The notes: generated from the sequence alone by a model not told the origin. DNA of 34,512 bases from Candidatus Brevefilum sp. (GCA_019428905.1 JAHYJN010000030.1:1-34512), one strand, 5' to 3'; positions 1-7,577 are shown, counted from the stretch's first letter. Program-made: numbers and translations.

Positions 1-477
1 ATGAGCCACTCGCAATGCATCCATCGAAAGGTCCACCCCCAGGACCGTTGCCTCGGGACTTTCGGCAGCCAGGGTGACCGCGATCACCCCCGAGCCCGTC
101 CCGACGTCGATAACCAGGGGCTGTTGGAAAGTGCTAGCATGTTGCAGGGCATGCTCAACCAGCAGTTCCGTCTCAGGGCGGGGGATCAGTACGTCGGGGG
201 TGATCTGAAAAGTGCGTCCGTAAAAGTCCCAATGCCCGAGCACATAGGGTAAAGGGACACCCTGCAATAGTTGGGTTAAACTCGTTTGCAGGGTGTAATT
301 TTCTGTTTGGGTCAGGCTGTATTCACCGTGGCTGAGAATCCAGCTTTTGGGCCGGTCGAGTGCATGTCCCAGCAGGATTATGCTCGTGTCTCCCGGCGAC
401 TCACAGCCGCCGTTCGCCAGTGCTGCTCGCAGATGTGTGCGGGTTTGCTGCAGGTCGATCGGCTTATTCCTCCACAA
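1..477 (-). CDS. prmC: Release factor glutamine methyltransferase PrmC/HemK, 5' part (runs off window start)
   Basis: PrmC methylates the Gln of the GGQ motif in release factors RF1/RF2 using SAM. The translated minus strand shows the family hallmark PRPETE about 100 residues in, followed by DVGTGSG, the SAM-binding motif I. The catalytic NPPY region would lie beyond the window. It lies directly downstream of prfA and overlaps its end, the usual arrangement of the enzyme with its substrate. The start is odd: an in-frame TAG lies just upstream, and the only conventional start before the conserved N-terminus is TTG at 477-475. A GGAGG at 474-470 instead points to a start near the ATC codon at 459-457. 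I chose TTG; the start is uncertain, the identity is not. Confidence 0.88.
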   Translation of the reverse strand, partial: MWRNKPIDLQQTRTHLRAALANGGCESPGDTSIILLGHALDRPKSWILSHGEYSLTQTENYTLQTSLTQLLQGVPLPYVLGHWDFYGRTFQITPDVLIPRPETELLVEHALQHASTFQQPLVIDVGTGSGVIAVTLAAESPEATVLGVDLSMDALRVAH

Positions 478-1525
478 AGGCTAATTTTTCAGATTCATCA
501 ACCAGGGTCAGCTCATCGATGAATTCGTCGATATACCCGTCCAGCACGCCGTTCAGGTTATAGGAAGAGAGGTTGATGCGGTGGTCGGTGACGCGGTTTT
601 GGGGGAAGTTGTAAGTGCGAATCTTCTCTGAACGCTCACCGCTGCCGATTTGCGAGCGGCGGTTAGCTGCTTCTTCAGCATTTTTCTTCTGCTCTTCCAT
701 CTCAAACAAGCGCGCCTTGAGGATGCTCATGGCACGCAGCTTATTTTGCAGTTGGGAGCGCTCATCCTGGCAGGCAACCACCATCCCGGTGGGGTGGTGG
801 GTGATGCGTATTGCCGTTGAGTTCTTCTGCACGCTCTGGCCGCCTGCACCGGCGGATTTGTAGACATCGATCGAGATATCTGAATCGGGGATATCGATTT
901 CAACATCGTCGACTTCAGCTAATACCGCTACAGTGATCGTTGAAGTGTGGATGCGGCCTTGGGATTCGGTCTCGGGCACACGCTGGACGCGGTGCACGCC
1001 CGATTCGAACTTCAACCGTGAATAGGCACCCTTACCTTTGATCATGAAACTGACCTCTTTTAGTCCGCCGATACCGGTTTCGTGCAGGGAGAGGATCTCT
1101 GTTTTCCAGTTTTGCCGCTCGGCATAATAGGAATACATGCGGAACAGGTCGGCTGCGAACAAGCCGGCCTCATCACCGCCGGTGCCGGCACGGATTTCCA
1201 TGATCACACTGCGCTGGTCACGCGGGTCCTTGGGGACGAGCATGCTCTTAAGCTGGCTCTCGAGATGGTCGCGCTTCTCCCGCAGGGATTCGAGTTCCAT
1301 CTCAGCCAGGGTGCGCATTTCCTCATCTTCTGCGGAGAGCAGGTGCTCGGTCTCATCGATCTTTGCCAGGGTTTCCTGGTAGTCACGTGCCAGGGTGACC
1401 ACTGGTTCCAGCTCTGCGCGTTCTTTGGAGAGCTCGATGGCAGTGGTATAGTCGTCGCCCACTGCGGTTAGATGGGCTTCGATTTCATCAAATCGGTCAA
1501 TAATGCCTGTAAGTTTTTCTAACAT
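464..1525 (-). CDS. prfA: Peptide chain release factor 1 (RF1)
   Basis: Class I release factor that reads UAA and UAG stop codons in the ribosomal A site and triggers peptidyl-tRNA hydrolysis. The 353-residue product has the usual length. A helical N-terminal domain is followed by the PxT anticodon-like tripeptide (Pro-Glu-Thr, 184-186, in VQRVPETESQGRIHTS) and the catalytic GGQ at 228-230. The PxT tripeptide marks RF1; RF2 would have SPF. The gene overlaps prmC downstream, so substrate and modifying enzyme are probably co-expressed. About 190 bp separate it from the upstream amylase gene, enough for its own promoter. Confidence 0.97.
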   Translation of the reverse strand: MLEKLTGIIDRFDEIEAHLTAVGDDYTTAIELSKERAELEPVVTLARDYQETLAKIDETEHLLSAEDEEMRTLAEMELESLREKRDHLESQLKSMLVPKDPRDQRSVIMEIRAGTGGDEAGLFAADLFRMYSYYAERQNWKTEILSLHETGIGGLKEVSFMIKGKGAYSRLKFESGVHRVQRVPETESQGRIHTSTITVAVLAEVDDVEIDIPDSDISIDVYKSAGAGGQSVQKNSTAIRITHHPTGMVVACQDERSQLQNKLRAMSILKARLFEMEEQKKNAEEAANRRSQIGSGERSEKIRTYNFPQNRVTDHRINLSSYNLNGVLDGYIDEFIDELTLVDESEKLAFVEE

Positions 1526-1716
1526 GTTTTTTATGATCTCATTTGTTTCTTCAAAATTTAGCCTACGGATTATACCACTTCTGAGAGCGAATGGCTTTCG
1601 TATAGGTATTGTTTGTTTTTAATATCACTGGTTCACTGTGAATTTCAGACTTTAATCACACGTCAATGGCTCATTTTTCGATTGGCAAAACCGTTGTTGA
1701 TTAACCCTGCACAGAC

Positions 1717-3528
1717 TTAATCCTCACCTCGTTGCATTTGCAAGATGATGGTGCCGTAGGGGGGGATCACAGGTGTTTCCATGAGGTGGAAGAATCCACC
1801 ATTGGCGTTGACAGCGATTGGCGCAAAGGTTCCCTGTCCCCAGATGGGGACGGGGTAGTAGACGCCCTCCGCCAGACTGCTGCCTGATTTGGTCAACCAG
1901 AACCCGGAGAGCGGTTCATCTGACAGGTTAATCAGGATCAGCACCGCCTCTGCATTGCTGACCCGCAGGATGCTGTACAGTGCGGTTTCCGTCACTTTGA
2001 CCACGGTCAGGTCACCCACACGCAGTGCAGCATGCTCAGAGCGGATCCGAATCAGATCGCGATAATGGTAGAGGATCGAGTGCGGGTCTTCTGTCTGCCG
2101 GGCAACGTTATAATTCTCCCAGGCAGGCCCGAGCGGCGTCCAGGGTGTTCCTGAAGAAAAGCCAGCATTCACATCTTCAGACCACTGCATGGGGCGGCGA
2201 TTCCAATTATTAGCCAATTCACCTTGCAGGCCGATCTCCTCTCCGTAATAGATAAACGGTAACCCGGGGGCAGTGAGCAGGAGGGATGCAGCAGCTTTGG
2301 CTTTCTCGTCTTGGTCAAATACCAGGCTCATGACCCGATCTTGATCGTGATTGGTCAGGAAGGTGGCAAATTGACCAGGCGGGACCAAATCATAAAACAG
2401 TTTTATTTGGGTATTAATCTTCTCAGGGTTTGCCGCGTTGAGCCCTTCGAGAAAGAAATGAGCCAGGTAGAAGTCAAATGACAGGTCAAACTCCCCATCC
2501 TGGATGTAGGCCGCTGTAATGTGGGGGTCATCCCAGATTTCACCCACGGTCATCGCCTGGGGTCTGATCTGCTTATAGAATAACCGGAATGCTTTCCACC
2601 AATCATGCGTTGGCGCAGAATTCGCCTGAATGGTACCCACTTTAATCAGATGTTTGGCGGCATCTAAGCGAAACCCATCCACGCCGATCTCTTCTAACCA
2701 GAAGCGGGCAATATCCTGAATTTGTGTGGTGACCTGCGGGTTATTGAAATTTAGATCGGGCATGTTTGCTGAAAAGGTTGAATAGAAAAAGCGTCCGCCA
2801 TGTGGAAACCAAACTTGCTGCCCCCAGGAACCAACGTAGCCAGGGTCAGTGTCTGACCATATGTACCAGTCATGGTAGGGCGATGCAGGGTTGCCCGCCT
2901 GGAGGAACCAGGGATGGAGCCTGGATGTATGGTTAATCACCAGGTCAATGATGATGCGGATGCCGCGGGCGTGGGCTTGATCCAGCAGGTTTTTAAAGTC
3001 ATCCAGTGTTCCATACTCTGGGTTGATGTCGTAATAATCGGTGATGTCATACCCGTGATAGGAGGGACTGGGGTTAATGGGCATCAACCAGATGCCGGTG
3101 ATGCCCAGGTCGGTCGTCGTGTCTGGGTCGCCGTCGTTGAGGTAATCCAGTTGCTGGATAATGCCCTGGATATCGCCAATGCCATCCCCATCGCTGTCGT
3201 AGAAGGAGCGCACAAAGATCTCGTAGAAGACGCTGTCATTCCACCAGGGGTAACCATCGGTGCCCTGCGGCATGCCGGTCAGCGGTGCGACAGGGGAAAC
3301 CTCACGGATGCTAGGGACATCGGTTTCTGTTGGGGTTAGGGTCGATGTCGGGGCAGCGGTATAGGTCGGCAGGGGTGTGGGGGTACCAGGTGCAGCGGTC
3401 AGCGTGGTGTAGATCTCCCAGGCGACCTGCGTGGCGTGCGCGTCAAGTTTTGCCTGTGAGGAGGTGCATGAGAAAAGTGGTAAACACACACCGAGGATGA
3501 TCAATCCAATCAAGAGCCTGTTTCGCAT
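1717..3528 (-). CDS. Secreted alpha-amylase-type glycoside hydrolase (GH13) lipoprotein
   Basis: Predicted extracellular lipoprotein hydrolysing alpha-glucan linkages. The start chosen (ATG at 3528, preceded by GGGAGG) gives a signal peptide with lipobox LFSC, Cys21, then a Pro/Thr-rich spacer (about 45-75). The GH13 conserved regions are all present: DLVINH (Asp195-His200), MPDLN (256-260), GFRLD with nucleophile Asp289, GEIW with acid/base Glu330, and TNHD with Asp395. A DSDGDGIGD segment near 112-120 is a calcium-type loop. The MPDLN form of region V is known from the intermediary subfamily GH13_36, which includes lipoprotein amylases. The 603-residue length fits an A/B-domain enzyme with C-terminal beta domain. 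Exact substrate (starch, maltodextrin or another glucan) cannot be read from sequence. An upstream in-frame ATG at 3606 would destroy the signal peptide. Confidence 0.9.
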   Translation of the reverse strand: MRNRLLIGLIILGVCLPLFSCTSSQAKLDAHATQVAWEIYTTLTAAPGTPTPLPTYTAAPTSTLTPTETDVPSIREVSPVAPLTGMPQGTDGYPWWNDSVFYEIFVRSFYDSDGDGIGDIQGIIQQLDYLNDGDPDTTTDLGITGIWLMPINPSPSYHGYDITDYYDINPEYGTLDDFKNLLDQAHARGIRIIIDLVINHTSRLHPWFLQAGNPASPYHDWYIWSDTDPGYVGSWGQQVWFPHGGRFFYSTFSANMPDLNFNNPQVTTQIQDIARFWLEEIGVDGFRLDAAKHLIKVGTIQANSAPTHDWWKAFRLFYKQIRPQAMTVGEIWDDPHITAAYIQDGEFDLSFDFYLAHFFLEGLNAANPEKINTQIKLFYDLVPPGQFATFLTNHDQDRVMSLVFDQDEKAKAAASLLLTAPGLPFIYYGEEIGLQGELANNWNRRPMQWSEDVNAGFSSGTPWTPLGPAWENYNVARQTEDPHSILYHYRDLIRIRSEHAALRVGDLTVVKVTETALYSILRVSNAEAVLILINLSDEPLSGFWLTKSGSSLAEGVYYPVPIWGQGTFAPIAVNANGGFFHLMETPVIPPYGTIILQMQRGED

Positions 3529-3823
3529 CACAACCTCCCAACCCCTGAACTTGATGGGCAAAGATAATTTTTGATAGATACAGCAAAGATTATCTCCAGT
3601 ATACAAGAATTAAGCACAAGAAAAAAGCTTTTCAATAGGAAAATATTAAGGTGTTGGGGGCAAAAACCTCCCCTGACTTCTTACTAAAAGAAGGAGCTGG
3701 AATTTTAAGATCCCCGGGATTTCCGCAGTAGATTATGATATGAAGATACTGTAATTCTGCGTTCGAATTTGCTTTGTAGTCCCATTTGCATAATACCGGG
3801 GATCTGTGTTTGATTAAATAATT

Positions 3824-3844
3824 ATGCTAAGAGAATGTTAGCAT
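3824..3844. promoter_or_regulatory. Inverted repeat ATGCTAA-N7-TTAGCAT
   Basis: Perfect 7-bp arms separated by 7 bp, about 300 bp upstream of the amylase start and 27 bp upstream of the small ORF at 3872. Dyads of this geometry can be operator sites, but the binding protein is unknown and a chance occurrence is possible in AT-rich DNA. Confidence 0.25.
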
Positions 3845-3871
3845 TTGGATTAACCTTTACTTTGGAGGGAA

Positions 3872-3967
3872 ATGGCATCTCTAAAGCAAAGCGGAAGTGA
3901 GTACCCCTTATGGAACGGGTTGAAGCATTCAGTACGCTTAGTCCATCCAGGAAAAATTCAGGTTTGA
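3872..3967 (+). CDS. Possible 31-residue small ORF with strong ribosome-binding site
   Basis: ATG at 3872 follows TTGGAGGGAA, a good Shine-Dalgarno sequence but with tight spacing (about 3-4 nt). The peptide starts MASLKQSGSEYPLWNGLK and ends at TGA 3965-3967. It has no signal peptide or membrane segment, and I do not recognise it. It could be a small gene, a decayed 5' end of a longer gene, or coincidence. Its only support is the ribosome-binding site and its position in an otherwise empty interval. Confidence 0.2.
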   Translation: MASLKQSGSEYPLWNGLKHSVRLVHPGKIQV

Positions 3968-4030
3968 TGATAATTGTTGAGACAATCTGCTAAGGCGTCA
4001 TAACGCAAAAATTTTTTTGTGGGGCGGAGA

Positions 4031-4894
4031 TCACGCTTCCTTGCCGATTATCCCCTGCACATAAGCCTGCAGGCGCTCGTAATCTTCAGGTAGGTCCATA
4101 TCCATGCCAAAGCCGGCATCGTTGACGATGGCGGCTTTGGTTTTACAGTCAAAGGATTTTGAAAATGCCCGTTCGGCATCAGCCATGGTGGCGATGCCCA
4201 GCAGGTACTTGATGATCACGACCCACATATGCGGCTTTTGCGCTAGCAAGCGGATGACCGGTGCCGGGTTGATCTTCTTCACCTGGCGGTTGATCTGCCG
4301 GCGGCGCTGGCTGATGCCAGCGATCACCTCCTGGCCGATGTGGATGGCTCGCGGGCTGAGGGCATACAGCTCGCCGGGAATCAGCTGGTGGTCACGGAAG
4401 CGCAGCACCACCCGCCCTGACCCCGGAAAGACCGCCTCAATCACGTCTTCCGGCACGAGGGAAAGCACAAATTCATATGCTTCATCTGGGTTGAGCTGCT
4501 CGAAAAAGGCATTGATATCCGCCGTTTGGATGCCGGGCGCATCGCAGGTGCTGATCACCACCAGGTCCGGGTTTTTTCCCAGCTCGGCCAAATAATTAAC
4601 ACCAGCAACAAGCTTATCGGCGAACTCAGCGGTAGTCTCAATCGGGACATAGTGCACGGGAAAATCCAATTGGGCATCTTCCTCAGACAGCCCGAGTAAA
4701 TATAGTTCTTCAATATAGGGAGATTCCCGTAAGGCTGCCAGCTGCCAATCGATCAACCGCTTTCCCAGGAAGGGCAGCAGCGCTTTCGATTTATAGGCTC
4801 CTTCAGGGTCAAGGGTTTGCAGTAGTTTCCGCCGCTGGGCATCACGCCCGCTCATGACGAAGACAGGATATTGTGGATGTGCTAATGCTGACAT
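4031..4894 (-). CDS. Nucleotidyltransferase-like protein (GT-A/MobA-like fold)
   Basis: The N-terminus resembles sugar-nucleotide or molybdopterin nucleotidyltransferases: a hydrophobic strand, a degenerate glycine loop (VFVMSGRDAQRRK, about residues 11-23), then KALLPFLGKRLIDWQL, matching the KALLPLGGKPL signature. A Cys-Asp-Ala-Pro at about 116-119 fits the metal-binding Asp motif. At 287 residues it is about 100 longer than MobA. The C-terminal part is rich in basic residues (QRRRQINRQVKK) and ends with a second Asp-rich patch (GFGMDMDLPEDYERL). The second of two adjacent ATGs is chosen because AGAGG then sits 5 bp upstream. It stands alone, so the nucleotide and acceptor are unknown. Confidence 0.7.
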   Translation of the reverse strand: MSALAHPQYPVFVMSGRDAQRRKLLQTLDPEGAYKSKALLPFLGKRLIDWQLAALRESPYIEELYLLGLSEEDAQLDFPVHYVPIETTAEFADKLVAGVNYLAELGKNPDLVVISTCDAPGIQTADINAFFEQLNPDEAYEFVLSLVPEDVIEAVFPGSGRVVLRFRDHQLIPGELYALSPRAIHIGQEVIAGISQRRRQINRQVKKINPAPVIRLLAQKPHMWVVIIKYLLGIATMADAERAFSKSFDCKTKAAIVNDAGFGMDMDLPEDYERLQAYVQGIIGKEA

Positions 4895-5341
4895 CATAAC
4901 CTCTCAATCCGCAAGCCGTGTGGGATCTTCTGTCTGGAGACACGCTGCCCGATCTGCGATACTTTATTCAAGATTATTATAAGCCTGAATATGGGTATCC
5001 ATCGGACCAACAAAGTGAAAGAGTAAAGGTTGAGATCCCCCATTTGTGGCATTCAATTAAGACATGGTTCTTTTTGTTCATGATCGTGGCCACTGGAGAT
5101 TATTGAATAATCAAATATTATCAACAATCTTCTTCTAACGGGTCTATTGAATGCAAATTAATTCGTATGATTAATATAATGAACGGGCGACGCATGCGTC
5201 GCCCCTACGCTTTACATTGGTCGACGGATGATTGATCAATTATTTTTAATTCCCTTCACTGTGTTTTAAGGGTGGATTTATGTTATGCTATAAACACTTT
5301 AGGCAAAGAAATTTAAATCCTTGATTCAGGAGAAATTTGAA
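4895..5341. other. Intergenic region between divergent nucleotidyltransferase-like gene and cutA
   Basis: About 450 bp that must hold two divergent promoters. The clearest element is the 20-bp palindrome at 5185-5204 (listed separately). A TATGCTATAAA stretch around 5284-5295 could contain the cutA -10 element, but no good -35 is evident. An open frame at 4918-5106 lacks ribosome-binding site and family resemblance and is not called. Confidence 0.5.
5185..5204. repeat. Perfect 20-bp REP-like palindrome
   Basis: GGGCGACGCATGCGTCGCCC is its own reverse complement and is followed by CTACGC, so it reads GGGCGAC...GTCGCCCCTAC. Intergenic palindromes with this GTAGGGGCGAC-type edge occur as dispersed elements in several bacterial groups. 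It is very GC-rich within an AT-rich interval, so it stands out as an insertion-like element. Only one copy is present in this window. Confidence 0.7.
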
Positions 5342-5674
5342 ATGGAGACTTCTTACAGCATCATCTTCACGACGGTTGGCAGCCAAGAAGAGGCTGAGCA
5401 GCTTGCCGCTGTGCTGGTCAGGGAGCGGCTGGCTGCTTGTGTGCAGGTCGCCGCAATAGATTCTACCTATATCTGGCAAGATACTTTGCAGCAAGAGCCT
5501 GAGTGGCTGTTGCTGATCAAAACCAGAGCAGACCTCTACCCCCAGGTCGAGGAGGCTTTACACGCTCACCACACCTATGACACGCCAGAGATCATCCAGA
5601 TGCCGATATTGCGGGGATCAGCCGCTTATTTGGGCTGGATCGATGAGAACACAGGGATTGATCGGCCGTCATAA
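5342..5674 (+). CDS. cutA: Divalent cation tolerance protein CutA
   Basis: Small trimeric CutA1-family cytoplasmic protein, linked in E. coli to copper tolerance; its exact role is unclear even there. The 110-residue product has the family pattern: an N-terminal beta strand IIFTTVGSQEEAEQLA, RLAACVQV, YIWQ, EWLLLIKTR, then TPEIIQMPI and a C-terminal YLGWI. The start at ATG 5342 is chosen because AGGAG lies 9 bp upstream and it begins right before the conserved strand; an upstream in-frame ATG at 5321 adds seven residues without support. It is monocistronic. Confidence 0.92.
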   Translation: METSYSIIFTTVGSQEEAEQLAAVLVRERLAACVQVAAIDSTYIWQDTLQQEPEWLLLIKTRADLYPQVEEALHAHHTYDTPEIIQMPILRGSAAYLGWIDENTGIDRPS

Positions 5675-5688
5675 CTGCCATTTCAATA

Positions 5689-5808
5689 ATGAGGGGTGTC
5701 TTAGTGGAAATTCCCAGTTGAATTTATCCAGCAATTATCTGTGAAGATATTTCTCAACGATGGGCAAGCAAGATAATACCAAAAAATGAGGGGTGATTTC
5801 GGAAATTC
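5689..5808. repeat. Imperfect direct repeat between cutA and the sortase-like gene
   Basis: ATGAGGGGTG at 5689-5698 is followed after 7 bp by GGAAATTC at 5706-5713. The same pair recurs at 5786-5795 and, after 5 bp, 5801-5808. Both copies lie in the 154-bp space between two convergent genes. Function unknown; probably a small local duplication. Confidence 0.45.
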
Positions 5809-5828
5809 AATACTAAAAAGAGGATGAA

Positions 5829-6722
5829 TTAATTCTCACTGATCGGTATGAACCCGATAATTATCCGGGATTGGGTCCAATAATCGTGATTATTATGATA
5901 GGCCTCACCGCTAAGCTGCCTTCCGCAAAAGTAGAACAGTAAACCGGGTGTCTCCATCCGGTCAAAACCGCTGTCCGGGTAATTCTCAGCCAGGAAGGGC
6001 ACCAGGTCCATTGGGTGCCGACTGACTTCATCTACCTCAACAGCAGGGATGCGGACGGCCGCCACCACCTCACTCAATGAAAGGTTATCTCCCTGGCGTA
6101 AGCGTAATTCACTCCCGAACAAGCAAGATTGGAGGTGGGCATTGAAATCGCTTGGGCTGCGGCGATAGCCGCTCTCGTCATTTTCAAGATAGAGCTGCAA
6201 GGGGTAAGCGGGCAAGTCGCCAAAATCTGGGGATTGCCCGGAATGGATCCACAGGCCGTAAAAGCCGAGGTGTTCCCAGGCCATTGAGAAAGCCAAGTTG
6301 TAATAAAATGCACCGCTTTCAAAGAGCTCGGGTGTATAAGGTCTAATCCTGAAGGGGTTCAGGTAGACCTGGTCGCCCTCACAATTCATGCTGATCAGTG
6401 TTTCGATTTCCTGGTTACGAAAGTCAATCCCATCATAAGTCATCCACTCCGGTGTTGGCGTCGGGCTGGGTGTGAAGGTTGGGGTGGGTGAGGGTTCAAC
6501 GGTTTGCGTTGGATTAATCGATGTTGGTTCAGGCTGAGGTGTGGGGGTGGCGGCCCGGGTGTGTGTGGGTTGAAAGCGTGCTAAAGCATCCTCGGGAACA
6601 CTGGCTTGGGGTTTTCGAGGACCATACTGGAGCATCAGCAGCACGATTAACCCAACGCCAATCACAGCTAGGGAAATGCTGAGCCAAAGAAAGATGGTTC
6701 GGTTCGAAATAAGACGTGTCAT
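5829..6722 (-). CDS. Membrane-anchored sortase-like protein (divergent)
   Basis: The 297-residue protein has one N-terminal membrane segment (about 9-31), a Pro/Thr-rich spacer (53-91) and a globular extracytoplasmic domain. That domain contains, in sortase order, an AWE/GLWIHSG segment with His160, LRLRQGDNL at 206-214, GLLFYFCGR with Cys266 and SRIIIGF with Arg286. This parallels the His, GD, T-L-x-T-C and Arg strands of sortases, although the canonical TLxTC is not conserved. The gene just upstream encodes a protein with an LPxTG-like C-terminal signal, so enzyme and substrate may be neighbours. No Shine-Dalgarno precedes ATG 6722, but a TATAAT sits 11 bp upstream. If it is not a sortase it is an uncharacterised anchored protein. 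Confidence 0.5.
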   Translation of the reverse strand: MTRLISNRTIFLWLSISLAVIGVGLIVLLMLQYGPRKPQASVPEDALARFQPTHTRAATPTPQPEPTSINPTQTVEPSPTPTFTPSPTPTPEWMTYDGIDFRNQEIETLISMNCEGDQVYLNPFRIRPYTPELFESGAFYYNLAFSMAWEHLGFYGLWIHSGQSPDFGDLPAYPLQLYLENDESGYRRSPSDFNAHLQSCLFGSELRLRQGDNLSLSEVVAAVRIPAVEVDEVSRHPMDLVPFLAENYPDSGFDRMETPGLLFYFCGRQLSGEAYHNNHDYWTQSRIIIGFIPISEN

Positions 6723-6733
6723 CGTTGTTGGTG

Positions 6734-6739
6734 ATTATA
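6734..6739 (-). promoter_or_regulatory. Candidate -10 element for the sortase-like gene
   Basis: The minus strand reads TATAAT from 6739 to 6734. Transcription would start near 6727, leaving about 5 nt before the ATG. No good -35 is seen. If real, the mRNA is nearly leaderless, consistent with the absence of a ribosome-binding site. Confidence 0.4.
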
Positions 6740-6808
6740 AATGGTAACTGGTCTAAATTTCTGTGTTGATTAATTTTTTCAGTAATTAAAAGGCCAGTTT
6801 TCTGAGAA

Positions 6809-6841
6809 AACAGGAGGTGTTAGCCATCAACACCTCCTGTT
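6809..6841 (-). terminator. Rho-independent terminator-like hairpin after the surface-protein gene
   Basis: Perfect 13-bp stem (AACAGGAGGTGTT at 6809-6821, AACACCTCCTGTT at 6829-6841) with a 7-nt loop. On the minus strand it is followed by TTTTCTC. It sits 38 bp past the stop of the minus-strand surface-protein gene and before the sortase-like gene, so the two may be separate or only partly linked transcripts. Confidence 0.75.
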
Positions 6842-6879
6842 CTTTACTTATCATCTGTTGAACAAGGATTGTTCTTGAT

Positions 6880-7494
6880 TTACATTTTTCGACGTTTCAG
6901 CCATATACCGAGGGAAATACCGGATAAGCCTAAGACGCTGCTGGCGGCTGTGATTAGTGTGCCAGGTCCCGAGGGCGAACCCGTGGCTGGGGCGATAACC
7001 GGGGCAGGTGTAGACTGAGGTGTTACCTGAATAACCGGTGGTTGGGTCGGCGTCGGTTGGGTGGGCGTCGGTTGGGTGGGCGTCGGTTGGGTGGGCGTCG
7101 GTTGGGTGGGCGTCGGTTGGGTCGGCGTCGGTTGGGTGGGTGTTGGCGTGGGCGGATCAGCTAAGCGGAAACTGGCATGGCTGATGTTCTGGTAGTTGTT
7201 CTCTGTTGGATTCCAAACTGTCGATGTGACAGTGATGGATGATACGCCAGGATTGATGACATTATAAACAAGGGTCGTTCCAGCTTTGTAGCAGGTTTCA
7301 ACGATCAGCTTGCCGGACGGCGCAGTGTAAGTGTAGGACTGGGCATTAATTCCTTCGACTTTCACCCAACTGCCGCCTGATGGGCAGACATCCCCTTGTG
7401 CGGAAGCTATCGCTGTAAATCCAAAGGCAGACACGAGGACAATCGCTAAAGCAAGTAATGTAATATGAGTGGTGCGGGTAAAAATTTTAAACAT
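6880..7494 (-). CDS. Secreted surface protein with TPTQP repeats and C-terminal APATG sorting signal
   Basis: The 204-residue protein has a Sec signal peptide (about 1-32, ending ASAQG), a small domain of about 80 residues with Cys37 and Cys68 that could pair, and a Pro/Thr stalk holding seven exact TPTQP units (118-152). At the C-terminus are APATG (168-172), a Gly/Ser/Ala-rich hydrophobic stretch (about 178-198) and KRRKM. This is the layout of a cell-wall sorting signal (LPxTG-like motif, hydrophobic segment, positive tail). AAAGGAG 6 bp before the ATG fixes the start, and a strong promoter lies upstream. The function of the small domain is unknown. If no sortase acts on it, it would remain a tail-anchored membrane protein. 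Confidence 0.75.
   Translation of the reverse strand: MFKIFTRTTHITLLALAIVLVSAFGFTAIASAQGDVCPSGGSWVKVEGINAQSYTYTAPSGKLIVETCYKAGTTLVYNVINPGVSSITVTSTVWNPTENNYQNISHASFRLADPPTPTPTQPTPTQPTPTQPTPTQPTPTQPTPTQPTPTQPPVIQVTPQSTPAPVIAPATGSPSGPGTLITAASSVLGLSGISLGIWLKRRKM
7041..7145 (-). repeat. Seven 15-bp tandem repeats coding TPTQP
   Basis: Plus-strand GTTGGG begins at 7041, 7056, 7071, 7086, 7101, 7116 and 7131, exactly every 15 bp. The units are nearly identical, differing mainly at a TCGGC/TGGGC position. Because 15 is a multiple of 3, copy-number change would alter stalk length without frameshift. Confidence 0.95.
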
Positions 7495-7547
7495 GATTAA
7501 CTCCTTTGTTATTTACTTTGCCTATCTTCTTGAATTCGATTAATGAT

Positions 7548-7577
7548 ATTGTACACTAATAAGATAGAAATTGTCAA
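7548..7577 (-). promoter_or_regulatory. Sigma70-type promoter of the surface-protein gene
   Basis: On the minus strand TTGACA (7577-7572) is followed after 18 bp by TACAAT (7553-7548). Transcription would begin near 7541, giving a leader of about 47 nt that contains the AAAGGAG ribosome-binding site. Confidence 0.75.

Larger units (their letters stand above)
3529..4030. other. Intergenic region upstream of the GH13 gene
   Basis: About 500 bp without a convincing long gene. It should hold the promoter of the minus-strand amylase gene. Visible elements are a small ORF with a ribosome-binding site (3872-3967, listed separately), an inverted repeat ATGCTAA-N7-TTAGCAT at 3824-3844, and a short ATCCC-C-GGGAT palindrome near 3711-3721. 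The ends of the region are AT-rich. No operator or terminator function can be assigned. Confidence 0.5.

Noticed and set aside
1600..1660. TCAC...GTGA short dyad between prfA and the amylase gene
   Set aside because: Only 4-bp arms; no support as operator or terminator.
2872..3339. 155-residue plus-strand frame
   Set aside because: Antisense to the GH13 gene, which has all catalytic motifs on the minus strand.
4918..5106. 62-residue open frame starting at GTG 4918
   Set aside because: No ribosome-binding site, no family resemblance, and it occupies the divergent promoter region; probably chance.
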